From contig OU452227.1 in assembly GCA_911728455.2 (NCBI GenBank), positions 20,555,431 to 20,619,430 on the forward strand: 64,000 bases of DNA, given 5' to 3'. The notes below the pieces were generated by a model. That model searched no databases and had not been told where the DNA came from. It worked only from the letters and a program-made list of their open reading frames with translations. The position numbers and the translations under genes are program-made. This document shows positions 34,254 through 47,931 of the stretch, one piece after another. Source of the stretch: Marthasterias glacialis (lineage: Eukaryota; Echinodermata; Asteroidea; Forcipulatida; Asteriidae). The first letter of the stretch is position 1; every line of letters starts with the position of its first letter.

Positions 34254-35238
34254 GTTGCTAAGTGTTGTTTTCACTCTGTTACAGTTTCGTGTACAAAAGT
34301 GCCATTAGACAGGCTTTTGAAGCGCATTCGGAGCAGCCCCGCTCCCTGGTAGTTTCAAGGCGGAAGATGGCCCTGGCTGGCCGGGAAAACCGGACTTTCG
34401 GATGCAGGACTATGGCAGCTACCTGCAAGTACAAGAAATTTCTCTCTAGCCTCATTATTTCTGGAGTTATTGGCCGTGGCGCTGCCGAGTTCTTTTTTCG
34501 TTTTTTTTTTTTTTTTTGCTGGCTTCAGTCCAGCACACACGTAGCGGCCTTGGCTATTGTTGACGTACACAGAGCATGGCCGTTTGCACTGGACATCTTC
34601 GGGGTGTCCTCACTCCGCGGTACCTGGCATCCTCCCTGTTAATCCCACAGCCCCAAGACCGGCATTTTCGGAAAGCCCATGAGCAGGGCTTTCTAACTGT
34701 GTCAGACTTGTCAGTTTTCCGCCAATAATTTGGGAGATAGGGCCGTTGCTAAGTGTTGTTTTCACTCTGTTACAGTTTCGTGTACAAAAGTGCCATTAGA
34801 CAGGCGTTTGAAGCGCATTCGGAGCAGCCCCGCTCCCTGGAAGTTTCAAGGCGGAAGATGGCCCTGGCTGGCCGGGAAAACCGGACTTTCGGATGCAGGA
34901 CTATGGCAGCTACCTGCAAGTACAAGAAATTTCTCTCTTGCCTCATTATTTCTGGAGTTATTGGCCGTGGCGCTGCCGACTTCTTTTTTCGTTTTTTTTT
35001 CTTTTTTTTTTGCTGGCTTCAGTCCAGCACACACGTAGCGGCCTTGGCTATTGTTGACGTACACAGAGCATGGCCGTTTGCACTGGACCTCTTCGGGGTG
35101 TTCTCACTCCGCGGTCCCTGGCATCCTCCCTGTTAATTCCACAGCCCCAAGACCGGCATTTTCGGAAAGCCCATGAGCAGGGCTTTCTAACAGTGTCAGA
35201 CTTGTCAGTTTTCCGCCAATAATTTGGGAGACAGGGCC
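34254..35238 (+). repeat. Units 70-71
   Basis: Unit starts are 34254 and 34745. They share GGACTTTCGGATGC and CTGCAAGTACAAG, which removes the 12-bp palindrome. The second has a C-interrupted T tract and CTCTTGCCTC. Similar CTGCAAGTAC units follow at 35735 and 37721. Confidence 0.85.
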
Positions 35239-36725
35239 GTTGCTAAGTTTTGTTTTTACTCTGTTACAGTTTCGTGTACAAAAGTGCCATTAGACAGGCG
35301 TTTGAAGCGCATTCGGAGCAGCCCCGCTCCCTGGTAGTTTCAAGGCGGAAGATGGCCCTGGCTGGCCGGGAAAACCAGATTTTCGGATGCAGGACTATGG
35401 CAGCTACCTGCAGGTACAAGAAATTTCTCTCTAGCCTCATTTCTTCTGGAGTTATTGGCCGTGGCGCTGCCGATTTCTTTTTTCGTTTTTTTTTTGTTTT
35501 TTTTTTTGCTGGCTTCAGTCCAGCACACACGTAGCGGCCTTGGCTATTGTTGACGTACACAGAGCATGGCCGTTTGCACTGGACATCTTCGGGGTGTCCT
35601 CACTCCGCGGTGTCTGTCTTCCTCCCTGTTAATTCCACAGCCCCAAGACCGGCATTTTCGGAAAGCCCATGAGCAGGGCTTTCTAACAGTGTCAGACTTG
35701 TCAGTTTTCCGCCAATAATTTGGGAGATAGGGCCGTTGCTAAGTCTTGTTTTCACTCTGTTACAGTTTCGTGTACAAAAGTGCCATTAGACAGGCGTTTG
35801 AAGCGCATTCGGAGCAGCCCCGCTCCCTGGTAGTTTCAAGGCGGAAGATGGCCCTGGCTGGCCGGGAAAACCGGACTTTCGAATGCAGGACTATGGCAGC
35901 TACCTGCAAGTACAAGAAATTTCTCTCTAGCCTCATTATTTCTGGAGTTATTGGCCGTGGCGCTGCCGCCTTCTTTTTTCGTTTTTTTTTTTTGTTTTTT
36001 TTTTGCTGGCTTCAGTCCAGCACACACGTAGCGGCCTTGGCTATTGTTGACGTACACAGAGCATGGCCGTTTGCACTGGACATCTTCGGGGTGTCCTCAC
36101 TCCGCGGTCCCTGGCATCCTCCCTGTTAATCCCACAGCCCCAAGACCGGCATTTTCGGAAAGCCCATGAGCAGGGCTTTCCAACAGTGTCAGACTTGTCA
36201 GTTTTCCGCCAATAATTTGGGAGATAGGGATGTTGCTAAGTCTTGTTTTCACTCTGTTACAGTTTCGTGTACAAAAGTGCCATTAGACAGGCGTTTGAAG
36301 CGCATTCGGAGCAGCCCCGCTCCGTGGTAGTTTCAAGGCGGAAGATGGCCCTGGCTGGCCGGGAAAATTGGATTTTCGGATGCAGGACTATGGCAGCTAC
36401 CTGCAGGTACAAGAAATTTCTCTCTTGCCCCATTATTTCTGGAGTTTTTGGCCTTGGCGCTGCCGACTTCTTTTTTGTTTTTTGTTTTTTTGTTTTTTGC
36501 TGGCTTCAGTCCAGCACACACGTAGCGGCCTTGGCTATTGTTGACGTACACAGAGCATGGCCGTTTGCACTGGACATCTTCGGGGTGTCCTCACTCTGTG
36601 GTCCCTGGCATCCTCCCTGTTAATCCCACAGCCCCAAAACCGGCATTTTCGAAAAGCCCATGAGCAGGGCTTTCTAACAGTGTCAAACTTGTCAGTTTTC
36701 CGCCAATAATTTGGGAGATAGGGCC
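35239..36725 (+). repeat. Three-unit block, first copy (units 72-74)
   Basis: Unit starts are 35239, 35735 and 36232. Markers: GGGAGACAGGG with CGGTGTCTGTCTTCC; GGACTTTCGAATGC with CTGCCGCC; TCCGTGGTAG with GAGTTTTTGGCCTTGG. The block recurs after one intervening unit at an offset of 1986 bp. Confidence 0.92.
36471..36499 (+). repeat. (TTTTTTG)-type microsatellite in place of poly-T
   Basis: T6G, T6G, T7G, T6G replaces the usual T run. The duplicated partner unit at 38218 instead has 28 uninterrupted T (38457-38484), the same length without the three internal G. Confidence 0.9.
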
Positions 36726-37224
36726 GTTGCTAAGTCTTGTTTTCACTCTGTTACAGTTTCGTGTACAAAAGTGCCCTTAGACAGGCGTTTGAAGCGCATT
36801 CGGAGCAGCCCTGCTCCCTGGTAGTTTCAAGGCGGAAGATGGCCCTGGCTGGCCGGGAAAACCGGATTTTCGGATGCAGGACTATGGCAGTTACCTGAAG
36901 GTATAAGAAATTTCTGTCTAGCCCCATTATTTCTGGAGTTATTGGCCGTGGCGCTGCCAACTTCTTTTTTCGTTTTTTTTTTTTTTTTTTTTTTTTTGCT
37001 GGCTTCAGTCCAGCACACACGTAGCGGCCTTGGCTATTGTTGACGTACACAGAGCATGGCCGTTTGCACTGGACATCTTCGGGGTGTCCTCACTCCGCGG
37101 TCCCTGGCATCCTCCCTGTTAATCCCACAGCCCCAAGACCGGCATTTTCGGAAAGCCCATGAGCAGGGCTTTCTAACAGTGTCAGACTTGTCAGTTTTCC
37201 GCCAATAATTTGGGAGACAGGGCC
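36726..37224 (+). repeat. Single spacer unit (unit 75)
   Basis: This unit lies between the two copies of the three-unit block and matches neither of them. It has GCCCTTAGACAG, CTGAAGGTATAAG (an in-frame stop in the long plus-strand frame) and a long pure T run. Confidence 0.88.
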
Positions 37225-38456
37225 GTTGCTAAGTTTTGTTTTTACTCTGTTACAGTTTCGTGTACAAAAGTGCCATTAGACAGGCGTTTGAAGCGCATTC
37301 GGAGCAGCCCCGCTCCCTGGTAGTTTCAAGGCGGAAGATGGCCCTGGCTGGCCGGGAAAACCAGATTTTCGGATGCAGGACTATGGCAGCTACCTGCAGG
37401 TACAAGAAATTTCTCTCTAGCCTCATTTCTTCTGGAGTTATTGGCCGTGGCGCTGCCGATTTCTTTTTTCGTTTTTTTTTTGTTTTTTTTTTTTCTGGCT
37501 TCAGTCCAGCACACACGTAGCGGCCTTGGCTATTGTTGACGTACACAGAGCATGGCCGTTTGCACTGGACATCTTCGGGGTGTCCTCACTCCGCGGTGTC
37601 TGTCTTCCTCCCTGTTAATTCCACAGCCCCAAGACCGGCATTTTCGGAAAGCCCATGAGCAGGGCTTTCTAACAGTGTCAGACTTGTCAGTTTTCCGCCA
37701 ATAATTTGGGAGATAGGGCCGTTGCTAAGTCTTGTTTTCACTCTGTTACAGTTTCGTGTACAAAAGTGCCATTAGACAGGCGTTTGAAGCGCATTCGGAG
37801 CAGCCCCGCTCCCTGGTAGTTTCAAGGCGGAAGATGGCCCTGGCTGGCCGGGAAAACCGGACTTTCGAATGCAGGACTATGGCAGCTACCTGCAAGTACA
37901 AGAAATTTCTCTCTAGCCTCATTATTTCTGGAGTTATTGGCCGTGGCGCTGCCGCCTTCTTTTTTCGTTTTTTTTTTTTGTTTTTTTTTTGCTGGCTTCA
38001 GTCCAGCACACACGTAGCGGCCTTGGCTATTGTTGACGTACACAGAGCATGGCCGTTTGCACTGGACATCTTCGGGGTGTCCTCACTCCGCGGTCCCTGG
38101 CATCCTCCCTGTTAATCCCACAGCCCCAAGACCGGCATTTTCGGAAAGCCCATGAGCAGGGCTTTCCAACAGTGTCAGACTTGTCAGTTTTCCGCCAATA
38201 ATTTGGGAGATAGGGATGTTGCTAAGTCTTGTTTTCACTCTGTTACAGTTTCGTGTACAAAAGTGCCATTAGACAGGCGTTTGAAGCGCATTCGGAGCAG
38301 CCCCGCTCCGTGGTAGTTTCAAGGCGGAAGATGGCCCTGGCTGGCCGGGAAAATTGGATTTTCGGATGCAGGACTATGGCAGCTACCTGCAGGTACAAGA
38401 AATTTCTCTCTTGCCCCATTATTTCTGGAGTTTTTGGCCTTGGCGCTGCCGACTTC

Positions 38457-38488
<32 letters not shown>

Positions 38489-38711
38489 GCTTCAGTCCAG
38501 CACACACGTAGCGGCCTTGGCTATTGTTGACGTACACAGAGCATGGCCGTTTGCACTGGACATCTTCGGGGTGTCCTCACTCTGTGGTCCCTGGCATCCT
38601 CCCTGTTATTCCAACAGCCCCAAAACCGGCATTTTCGAAAAGCCCATGAGCAGGGCTTTCTAACAGTGTCAAACTTGTCAGTTTTCCGCCAATAATTTGG
38701 GAGATAGGGCC
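37225..38711 (+). repeat. Three-unit block, second copy (units 76-78)
   Basis: Unit starts are 37225, 37721 and 38218, each 1986 bp after its partner at 35239, 35735 and 36232. Differences seen include TTTTTTTCTGG for TTTTTGCTGG near 37490-37498, the T-tract change at 38457-38484, and TTATTCCAAC near 38607. Confidence 0.92.
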
Positions 38712-39949
38712 GTTGCTAAGTCTTGTTTTCACTCTGTTACAGTTTCGTGTACAAAAGTGCCATTAGACAGGCGTTTGAAGCGCATTCGGAGCAGCCCCGC
38801 TCCCTGGTAGTTTCAAGGCGGAAGATGGCCCTGGCTGGCCGGGAAAACCGGATTTTCGGATGCAGGACTATGGCAGCTACCTGCAGGTACAAGAAATTTC
38901 TCTCTAGCCCCATTATTACTGGAGTTATTGGCCTTGGCGCTGCCGACTTCTTTTTTGCGTTTTTTTTTTTTTTTTTTTTTTTTTGCTGGCTTCAATCCAG
39001 CACACACGTAGCGGCCTTGGCTATTGTTGACGTACACAGAGCATGGCCGTTTGCACTGGACATCTTCGGGGTGTCCTCACTCCGCGGTCCCTGGCATCCT
39101 CCCTGTTAATCCCACAGCCCCAAGACCGGCATTTTCGGAAAGCCCATGAGCAGGGCTTTCTAACAGTGTCAAACTTGTCAGTTTTCCGCCAATAATTTGG
39201 GAGATAGGGCCGTTGCTAAGTCTTGTTTTCACTCTGTTACAGTTTCGTGTACAAAAGTGCCATTAGACAGGCGTTTGAAGCGCATTCGGAGCAGCCCCGC
39301 TCCCTGGTAGTTTCAAGGCGGAAGATGGCCCTGGCTGGCCGGGAAAACCGGATTTTCGGATGCAGGACTATGGAAGCTACCTGCAGGTACAAGAAATTTC
39401 TCTCTAGCCCCATTATTTCTGGAGTTATTGGCCGTGGCGCTGCCGATTTCTTTTTTCGGATTTTTTTTTGTTTTTGCTGGCTTCAGTCCAGCACACACGT
39501 AGCGGCCTTGGCTATTGTTGACGTACACAGAGCATGGCCGTTTGCACTGGACATCTTCGGTGTGTCCTCACTCCGCGGTCCCTGGCATCCTTCCTGTTAA
39601 TCCCAAAGCCCCTAGACCGGTATTTTCGGAAAGCCCATGAGCAGGGCTTTCTAACAGTGTTAGACTTGTCAGTTTTCCGCCAATATTATGGGAGATAGGG
39701 CCGTTGCTAAGTCTTGTTTTCACTCTGTTACAGTTTCGTGTACAAAAGTGCCATTAGACAGGCGTTTGAAGCGCATTCGGAGCAGCCCCGCTCCCTGGTA
39801 GTTTCAAGGCGGAAGATGGCCCTGGCTGGCCGGGAAAACCGGATTTTCGGATGCAGGACTATGGCAGCTACCTGCAGGTACAACAAATTTCTCTCTAGCC
39901 TCATTTCTTCTGGAGTTATTGGCCGTGGCGCTGCCGATTTCTTTTTTCG

Positions 39950-39980
<31 letters not shown>

Positions 39981-40450
39981 GCTTCAGTCCAGCACACACG
40001 TAGCGGCCTTGGCTATTGTTGACGTACACAGAGCATGGCCGTTTGCACTGGACATCTTCGGGGTGTCCTCACTCCGCGGTCCCTGGCATCCTCCCTGTTA
40101 TTTCCACAGCCCCAAGACCGGCATTTTCGGAAAGCCCATGAGCAGGGCTTTCTAACAGTGTCAGACTTGTCAGTTTTCCGCCAATAATTTGGGAGATAGG
40201 GCCGTTGCTAAGTTTTGTTTTTACTCTGTTACAGTTTCGTGTACAAAAGTGCCATTAGACAGGCGTTTGAAGCGCATTCGGAGCAGCCCCGCTCCCTGGT
40301 AGTTTCAAGGCGGAAGATGGCCCTGGCTGGCCGGGAAAACCAGATTTTCGGATGCAGGACTATGGCAGCTACCTGCAGGTACAACAAATTTCTCTCTAGC
40401 CTCATTTCTTCTGGAGTTATTGGCCGTGGCGCTGCCGATTTCTTTTTTCG

Positions 40451-40482
<32 letters not shown>

Positions 40483-40705
40483 GCTTCAGTCCAGCACACA
40501 CGTAGCGGCCTTGGCTATTGTTGACGTACACAGAGCATGGCCGTTTGCACTGGACATCTTCGGGGTGTCCTCACTCCGCGGTCCCTGGCATCCTCCCTGT
40601 TAATCCCACAGCCCCAAGACCGGCATTTTCCGAAAGCCCATGAGCAGGGCTTTCTAACAGTGTCAGACTTGTCAGTTTTCCGCCAATAATTTGGGAGATA
40701 GGGCC
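38712..40705 (+). repeat. Units 79-82
   Basis: Unit starts are 38712, 39212, 39703 and 40204. The unit at 39212 has a short, G-interrupted CGGATTT tract and ends with AATATTATGGG rather than AATAATTTGGG. Units at 39703 and 40204 share TACAACAAATTTC and CCTCATTTCTTCTGG with long T runs, a type that recurs at 41699, 43198 and 44682. Confidence 0.85.
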
Positions 40706-41945
40706 GTTGCTACGTCTTGTTTTTACTCTGTTACAGTTTCGTGTACAAAAGTGCCATTAGACAGGCGTTTGAAGCGCATTCGGAGCAGCCCCGCTTCCTG
40801 GTAGTTTCAAGGCGGAAGATGGCCCATGCTGGCCGGGAAAACCGGATTTTCGGATGCAGCACTATGGCAGCTACCTGCAGGTACAACAAATTTCTCTCTA
40901 GCCTCATTATTTCTGGAGTTATTAGCCGTGGCGCTGCCGACTTCTTTTTTCGTTTTTTTTTTTGTTTTTTTTTTGCTGGCTTCAGTCCAGCACACACGTA
41001 GCGGCCTTGGCTATTGTTGACGTACACAGAGCATGGCCGTTTGCACTGGACATCTTCGGGGTGTCCTCACTCCGCGGTCACTGGCATCCTCCCTGTTAAT
41101 CCCACAGCCCCAAGACCGCCATTTTCGGAAAGCCCATGAGCAGGGCTTTCTAACAGTGTCCGACTTGTCAGTTTTCCGCCAATATTATGGGAGATAAGGC
41201 CGTTGCTAAGTCTTGTTTTCACTCTGTTACAGTTTCGTGTACAAAAGTGCCATTAGACAGGCGTTTGAAGCGCATTCGGAGCAGCCCCGCTCCCTGGTAG
41301 TTTCAAGGCGGAAGATGGCCCTGGCTGGCCGGGAAAACCAGATTTTCGGATGCAGGACTATGGCAGCTACCTGCAGGTACCAGAAATTTCTCTCTAGCCC
41401 CATTATTTCTGGAGTTATTGGCCGTGGCGCTGCCGACTTCTTTTTTCGTTTTTTTTTTGTTTTTTTTTTTTGCTGGCTTCAGTCCAGCACACACGTAGCG
41501 GCCTTGGCTATTGTTGACGTACACAGAGCATGGCCGTTTGCACTGGACATCTTCGGGGTGTCCTCACTCCGCGGTCCCTGGCATCCTCCCTGTTAATCAC
41601 AAAGCCCCTAGACCGGCATTTACGGAAAGCCCATGAGCAGGGCTTTCTAACAGTGTCCGACTTGTCAGTTTTCCGCCAATATTATGGGAGATAGGGCCGT
41701 TGCTAAGTCTTGTTTTCACTCTGTTACAGTTTCGTGTACAAAAGTGCCATTAGACAGGCGTTTGAAGCGCATTCGGAGCAGCCCCGCTCCCTGGTAGTTT
41801 CAAGGCGGAAGATGGCCCTGGCTGGCCGGGAAAACCGGATTTTCGGATGCAAGACTATGGCAGCTACCTGCAGGTACAACAAATTTCTCTCTAGCCTCAT
41901 TTCTTCTGGAGTTATTGGCCGTGGCGCTGCCGATTTCTTTTTTCG

Positions 41946-41978
<33 letters not shown>

Positions 41979-42201
41979 GCTTCAGTCCAGCACACACGTA
42001 GCGGCCTTGGCTATTGTTGACGTACACAGAGCATGGCCGTTTGCACTGGACATCTTCGGGGTGTCCTCACTCCGCGGTCCCTGGCATCCTCCCTGTTAAT
42101 CCCACAGCCCCAAGACCGGCATTTTCCGAAAGCCCATGAGCAGGGCTTTCTAACAGTGTCAGACTTGTCAGTTTTCCGCCAATAATTTGGGAGATAGGGC
42201 C
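40706..42201 (+). repeat. Three-unit block, first copy (units 83-85)
   Basis: Unit starts are 40706, 41202 and 41699. Markers are GGCCCATGCTGG with GTTATTAGCCG and GCAGCACTATGG; GTACCAGAAATTT with AATCACAAAGCCCC and TTTACGGAAAG; and TACAACAAATTTC with CCTCATTTCTTC. The block recurs at an offset of about 1497 bp. Confidence 0.9.
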
Positions 42202-43693
42202 GTTGCTAAGTCTTGTTTTTACTCTGTTACAGTTTCGTGTACAAAAGTGCCATTAGACAGGCGTTTGAAGCGCATTCGGAGCAGCCCCGCTTCCTGGTAG
42301 TTTCAAGGCGGAAGATGGCCCATGCTGGCCGGGAAAACCGGATTTTCGGATGCAGCACTATGGCAGCTACCTGCAGGTACAACAAATTTCTCTCTAGCCT
42401 CATTATTTCTGGAGTTATTAGCCGTGGCGCTGCCGACTTCTTTTTTCGTTTTTTGTTTTTGTTTTTTTTTTGCTGGCTTCAGTCCAACACACACGTAGCG
42501 GCCTTGGCTATTGTTGACGTACACAGAGCATGGCCGTTTGCACTGGACATCTTCGGGGTGTCCTCACTCCGCGGTCCCTGGCATCCTCCCTGTTAATCCC
42601 ACAGCCCCAAGACCGCCATTTTCGGAAAGCTCATGAGCAGGGCTTTCTAACAGTGTTAGACTTGTCAGTTTTCCGCCAATATTATGGGAGATAAGGCCGT
42701 TGCTAAGTCTTGTTTTCACTCTGTTACAGTTTCGTGTACAAAAGTGCCATTAGACAGGCGTTTGAAGCGCATTCGGAGCAGCCCCGCTCCCTGGTAGTTT
42801 CAAGGCGGAAGATGGCCCTGGCTGGCCGGGAAAACCAGATTTTCGGATGCAGGACTATGGCAGCTACCTGCAGGTACCAGAAATTTCTCTCTAGCCCCAT
42901 TATTTCTGGAGTTATTGGCCGTGGCGCTGCCGACTTCTTTTTTCGTTTTTTTTTTTTTTTTTTTTTTTTTGCTGGCTTCAGTCCAGCACACACGTAGCGG
43001 CCTTGGCTATTGTTGACGTACACAGAGCATGGCCGTTTGCACTGGACATCTTCGGGGTGTCCTCACTCCGCGGTCCCTGGCATCCTCCCTGTTAATCACA
43101 AAGCCCCTAGACCGGCATTTACGGAAAGCCCATGAGCAGGGCTTTCTAACAGTGTCCGACTTGTCAGTTTTCCGCCAATATTATGGGAGATAGGGCCGTT
43201 GCTAAGTCTTGTTTTCACTCTGTTACAGTTTCGTGTACAAAAGTGCCATTAGACAGGCGTTTGAAGCGCATTCGGAGCAGCCCCGCTCCCTGGTAGTTTC
43301 AAGGCGGAAGATGGCCCTGGCTGGCCGGGAAAACCGGATTTTCGGATGCAAGACTATGGCAGCTACCTGCAGGTACAACAAATTTCTCTCTAGCCTCATT
43401 TCTTCTGGAGTTATTGGCCGTGGCGCTGCCGATTTCTTTTTTCGTTTTTTTTTTTTTTTTTTTTTTGCTGGCTTCAGTCCAGCACACACGTAGCGGCCTT
43501 GGTTATTGTTGACGTACACAGAGCATGGCCGTTTGCACTGGACATCTTCGGGGTGTCCTCACTCCGCGGTCCCTGGCACCCTCCCTGTTAATCCCACAGC
43601 CCCAAGACCGGCATTTTCCGAAAGCCCATGAGCAGGGCTTTCTAACAGTGTCAGACTTGTCAGTTTTCCGCCAATAATTTGGGAGATAGGGCC
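42202..43693 (+). repeat. Three-unit block, second copy (units 86-88)
   Basis: Unit starts are 42202, 42699 and 43198. All three unit types match the preceding block. The T tracts do not: the first has TTTTTTGTTTTTG before the last run, and the second is pure T where its partner has a G. The change at 42627 (AAAGCTCATGAG) breaks the hairpin stem. Confidence 0.9.
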
Positions 43694-44427
43694 GTTGCTA
43701 AGTCTTGTTTTTTACTCTGTTACAGTTTCGTGTACAAAAGTGCCATTAGACAGGCGTTTGAAGCGCATTCGGAGCAGCCCCGCTTCCTGGTAGTTTCAAG
43801 GCGGAAGATGGCCCTGGCTGGCCGGGAAAACGGGATTTTCGGATGCAGGACTATGGCAGCTACCTGCAGGTACAAGAAATTTCTCTCTAGCCCCATTATT
43901 TCTGGAGTTATTGGCCGTGGCGCTGCCGACTTCTTTATTCGGCTTTTTTCTTTCTTTTTTTGCTGGCTTCAGTCCAGCACACACGTAGCGGCCTTGGCTA
44001 TTGTTGACGTACACAGAGCATGGCCGTTTGCACTGGACATCTTCGGGGTGTCCTCACTCCGCGGTCCCTGGCATCCTCCCTGTTAATCCCACAGCCCCAA
44101 AACCGGCATTTCCGGAAAGCCCATGAGCAGGGCTTTCTAACAGTGTCAGACTTGTCAGTTTTCCGCCAATAATTTGGGAGATAGGGCCGTTGCTAAGTCT
44201 TGTTTTTACTCTGTTACAGTTTCGTGTACAAAAGTGCCATTAGACAGGCGTTTGAAGCGCATTCGGAGCAGCCCCGCTTCCTGGTAGTTTCAAGGCGGAA
44301 GATTGCCCTGGCTGGCCGGGAAAACCGGATTTTCGGATGCAGCACTATGGCAGCTACCTGCAGGTACAAGAAATTTCTCTCTAGCCTCATTATTTCTGGA
44401 GTTATTGGCCGTGGCGCTGCCGACTTC

Positions 44428-44455
44428 TTTTTTGTTTTTTGTTTTTTGTTTTTTG
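44428..44455 (+). repeat. (TTTTTTG)4 microsatellite
   Basis: Four exact T6G heptamers replace the poly-T tract of this unit. It is identical in form to 47904-47931. Confidence 0.95.
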
Positions 44456-47400
44456 CTGGCTTCAGTCCAGCACACACGTAGCGGCCTTGGCTATTGTTGA
44501 CGTACACAGAGCATGACCGTTTGCACTGGACATCTTCGGGGTGTCCTCACTCCGCGGTCCCTGGCATCCTCCCTGTTAATCCCACAGCCCCAAGACCGGC
44601 ATTTTCGGAAAGCCCATGAGCAGGGCTTTCTAACAGTGTCAGACTTGTCAGTTTTCCGCCAATAATTTGGGAGATAGGGCCGTTGCTAAGTGTTGTTTTC
44701 ACTCTGTTACAGTTTCGTGTACAAAAGTGCCATTAGACGGGCGTTTGAAGCGCATTCGGAGCAGCCCCGCTCCCTGGTAGTTTCAAGGCGGAAGATGGCC
44801 CTGGCTGGCCGGGAAAACCGGATTTTCGGATGCAGGACTATGGCAGCTACCTGCAGGTACAACAAATTTCTCTCTAGCCTCATTTCTTCTGGAGTTATTG
44901 GCCGTGGCGCTGCCGATTTCTTTTTTCGTTTTTTTTTTTTTTTTTTTTTTTTTTTTTCTGGCTTCAGTCCAGCACACACGTAGCGGCCTTGGCTATTGTT
45001 GACGTACACAGAGCATGGCCGTTTGCACTGGACATCTTCGGGGTGTCCTCACTCCGCGGTCCCTGGCATCCTCCCTGTTAATCCCACAGCCCCAAGACCG
45101 GCATTTTCCGAAAGCCCATGAGCAGGGCTTTCTAACAGTGTCAGACTTGTCAGTTTTCCGCCAATAATTTGGGAGATAGGGCCGTTGCTAAGTCTTGTTT
45201 TTACTCTGTTACAGTTTCGTGTACAAAAGTGCCATTAGACAGGCGTTTGAAGCGCATTCGGAGCAGCCCCGCTTCCTGGTAGTTTCAAGGCGGAAGATGG
45301 CCCATGCTGGCCGGGAAAACCGGATTTTCAGATGCAGCACTATGGCAGCTACCTGCAGGTACAACAAATTTCTCTCTAGCCTCATTATTTCTGGAGTTAT
45401 TAGCCGTGGCGCTGCCGACTTCTTTTTTCGTTTTTTTTTTTTGTTTTTTTTTTGCTGGCTTCAGTCCAGCACACACGTAGCGGCCTTGGCTATTGTTGAC
45501 GTACACAGAGCATGGCCGTTTGCACTGGACATCTTCGGGGTGTCCTCACTCCGCGGTCCCTGGCATCCTCCCTGTTAATCCCACAGCCCCAAGACCGCCA
45601 TTTTCGGAAAGCCCATGAGCAGGGCTTTCTAACAGTGTTAGACTTGTCAGTTTTCCGCCAATATTATGGGAGATAAGGCCGTTGCTAAGTCTTGTTTTCA
45701 CTCTGTTACAGTTTCGTGTACAAAAGTGCCATTAGACAGGCGTTTGAAGCGCATTCGGAGCAGCCCCGCTCCCTGGTAGTTTCAAGGCGGAAGATGGCCC
45801 TGGCTGGCCGGGAAAACCAGATTTTCGGATGCAGGACTATGGCAGCTACCTGCAGGTACCAGAAATTTCTCTCTAGCCCCATTATTTCTGGAGTTATTGG
45901 CCGTGGCGCTGCCGACTTCTTTTTTCGTTTTTTTTTTGTTTTTTTTTTTTGCTGGCTTCAGTCCAGCACACACGTAGCGGCCTTGGCTATTGTTGACGTA
46001 CACAGAGCATGGCCGTTTGCACTGGACATCTTCGGGGTGTCCTCACTCCGCGGTCCCTGGCATCCTCCCTGTTAATCACAAAGCCCCTAGACCGGCATTT
46101 ACGGAAAGCCCATGAGCAGGGCTTTCTAACAGTGTCCGACTTGTCAGTTTTCCGCCAATATTATGGGAGATAGGGCCGTTGCTAAGTCTTGTTTTCACTC
46201 TGTTACAGTTTCGTGTACAAAAGTGCCATTAGACAGGCGTTTGAAGCGCATTCGGAGCAGCCCCGCTCCCTGGTAGTTTCAAGGCGGAAGATGGCCCTGG
46301 CTGGCCGGGAAAACCAGATTTTCGGATGCAGGACTATGGCAGCTACCTGCAGGTACCAGAAATTTCTCTCTAGCCCCATTATTTCTGGAGTTATTGGCCG
46401 TGGCGCTGCCGACTTCTTTTTTCGTTTTTTTTTTGTTTTTTTTTTTTGCTGGCTTCAGTCCAGCACACACGTAGCGGCCTTGGCTATTGTTGACGTACAC
46501 AGAGCATGGCCGTTTGCACTGGACATCTTCGGGGTGTCCTCACTCCGCGGTCCCTGGCACCCTCCCTGTTAATCCCACAGCCCCAAGACCGGCATTTTCC
46601 GAAAGCCCATGAGCAGGGCTTTCTAACAGTGTCAGACTTGTCAGTTTTCCGCCAATAATTTGGGAGATAGGGCCGTTGCTAAGTCTTGTTTTTTACTCTG
46701 TTACAGTTTCGTGTACAAAAGTGCCATTAGACAGGCGTTTGAAGCGCATTCGGAGCAGCCCCGCTTCCTGGTAGTTTCAAGGCGGAAGATGGCCCTGGCT
46801 GGCCGGGAAAACCGGATTTTCGGATGCAGCACTATGGCAGCTACCTGCAGGTACAACAAATTTCTCTCTAGCCTCATTATTTCTGGAGTTATTAGCCGTG
46901 GCGCTGCCGACTTCTTTTTTCGTTTTTTTTTTTGTTTTTTTTTTGCTGGCTTCAGTCCAGCACACACGTAGCGGCCTTGGCTATTGTTGACGTACACAGA
47001 GCATGGCCGTTTGCACTGGACATCTTCGGGGTGTCCTCACTCCGCGGTCCCTGGCATCCTCCCTGTTAATCCCACAGCCCCAAGACCGCCATTTTCGGAA
47101 AGCCCATGAGCAGGGCTTTCTAACAGTGTTAGACTTGTCAGTTTTCCGCCAATATTATGGGAGATAAGGCCGTTGCTAAGTCTTGTTTTCACTCTGTTAC
47201 AGTTTCGTGTACAAAAGTGCCATTAAACGGGCGTTTGAAGCGCATTCGGAGCAACCCCGCTCCCTGGTAGTTTCAAGGCGGAAGATGGCCCTGGCTGGCC
47301 GGGAAAACGGGATTTTCGGATGCAGGACTATGGCAGCTACCTGCAGGTACAAGCAATTTCTCTCTAGCCCCATTATTTCTGGAGTTATTGGCCGTGGCGC

Positions 47401-47903
47401 TGCCGACTTCTTTATTCGGCTTTTTTCTTTCTTTTTTTGCTGGCTTCAGTCCAGCACACACGTAGCGGCCTTGGCTATTGTTGACGTACACAGAGCATGG
47501 CCGTTTGCACTGGACATCTTCGGGTGTCCTCACTCCGCGGTCCCTGGCATCCTCCCTGTTAATCCCACAGCCCCAAAACCGGCATTTCCGGAAAGCCCAT
47601 GAGCAGGGCTTTCTAACAGTGTCAGACTTGTCAGTTTTCCGCCAATAATTTGGGAGATAGGGCCGTTGCTAAGTCTTGTTTTTACTCTGTTACAGTTTCG
47701 TGTACAAAAGTGCCATTAGACAGGCGTTTGAAGCGCATTCGGAGCAGCCCCGCTGCCTGGTAGTTTCAAGGCGGAAGATGGCCCTGGGTGGCCGGGAAAA
47801 CCGGATTTTCGGATGCAGCACTATGGCAGCTACCTGCAGGTACAAGAAATTTCTCTCTAGCCTCATTATTTCTGGAGTTATTGGCCGTGGCGCTGCCGAC
47901 TTC

Positions 47904-47931
47904 TTTTTTGTTTTTTGTTTTTTGTTTTTTG
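47904..47931 (+). repeat. (TTTTTTG)4 microsatellite
   Basis: Four exact T6G heptamers, 3476 bp after the copy at 44428 and within the seven-unit-spaced duplication. Confidence 0.95.
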
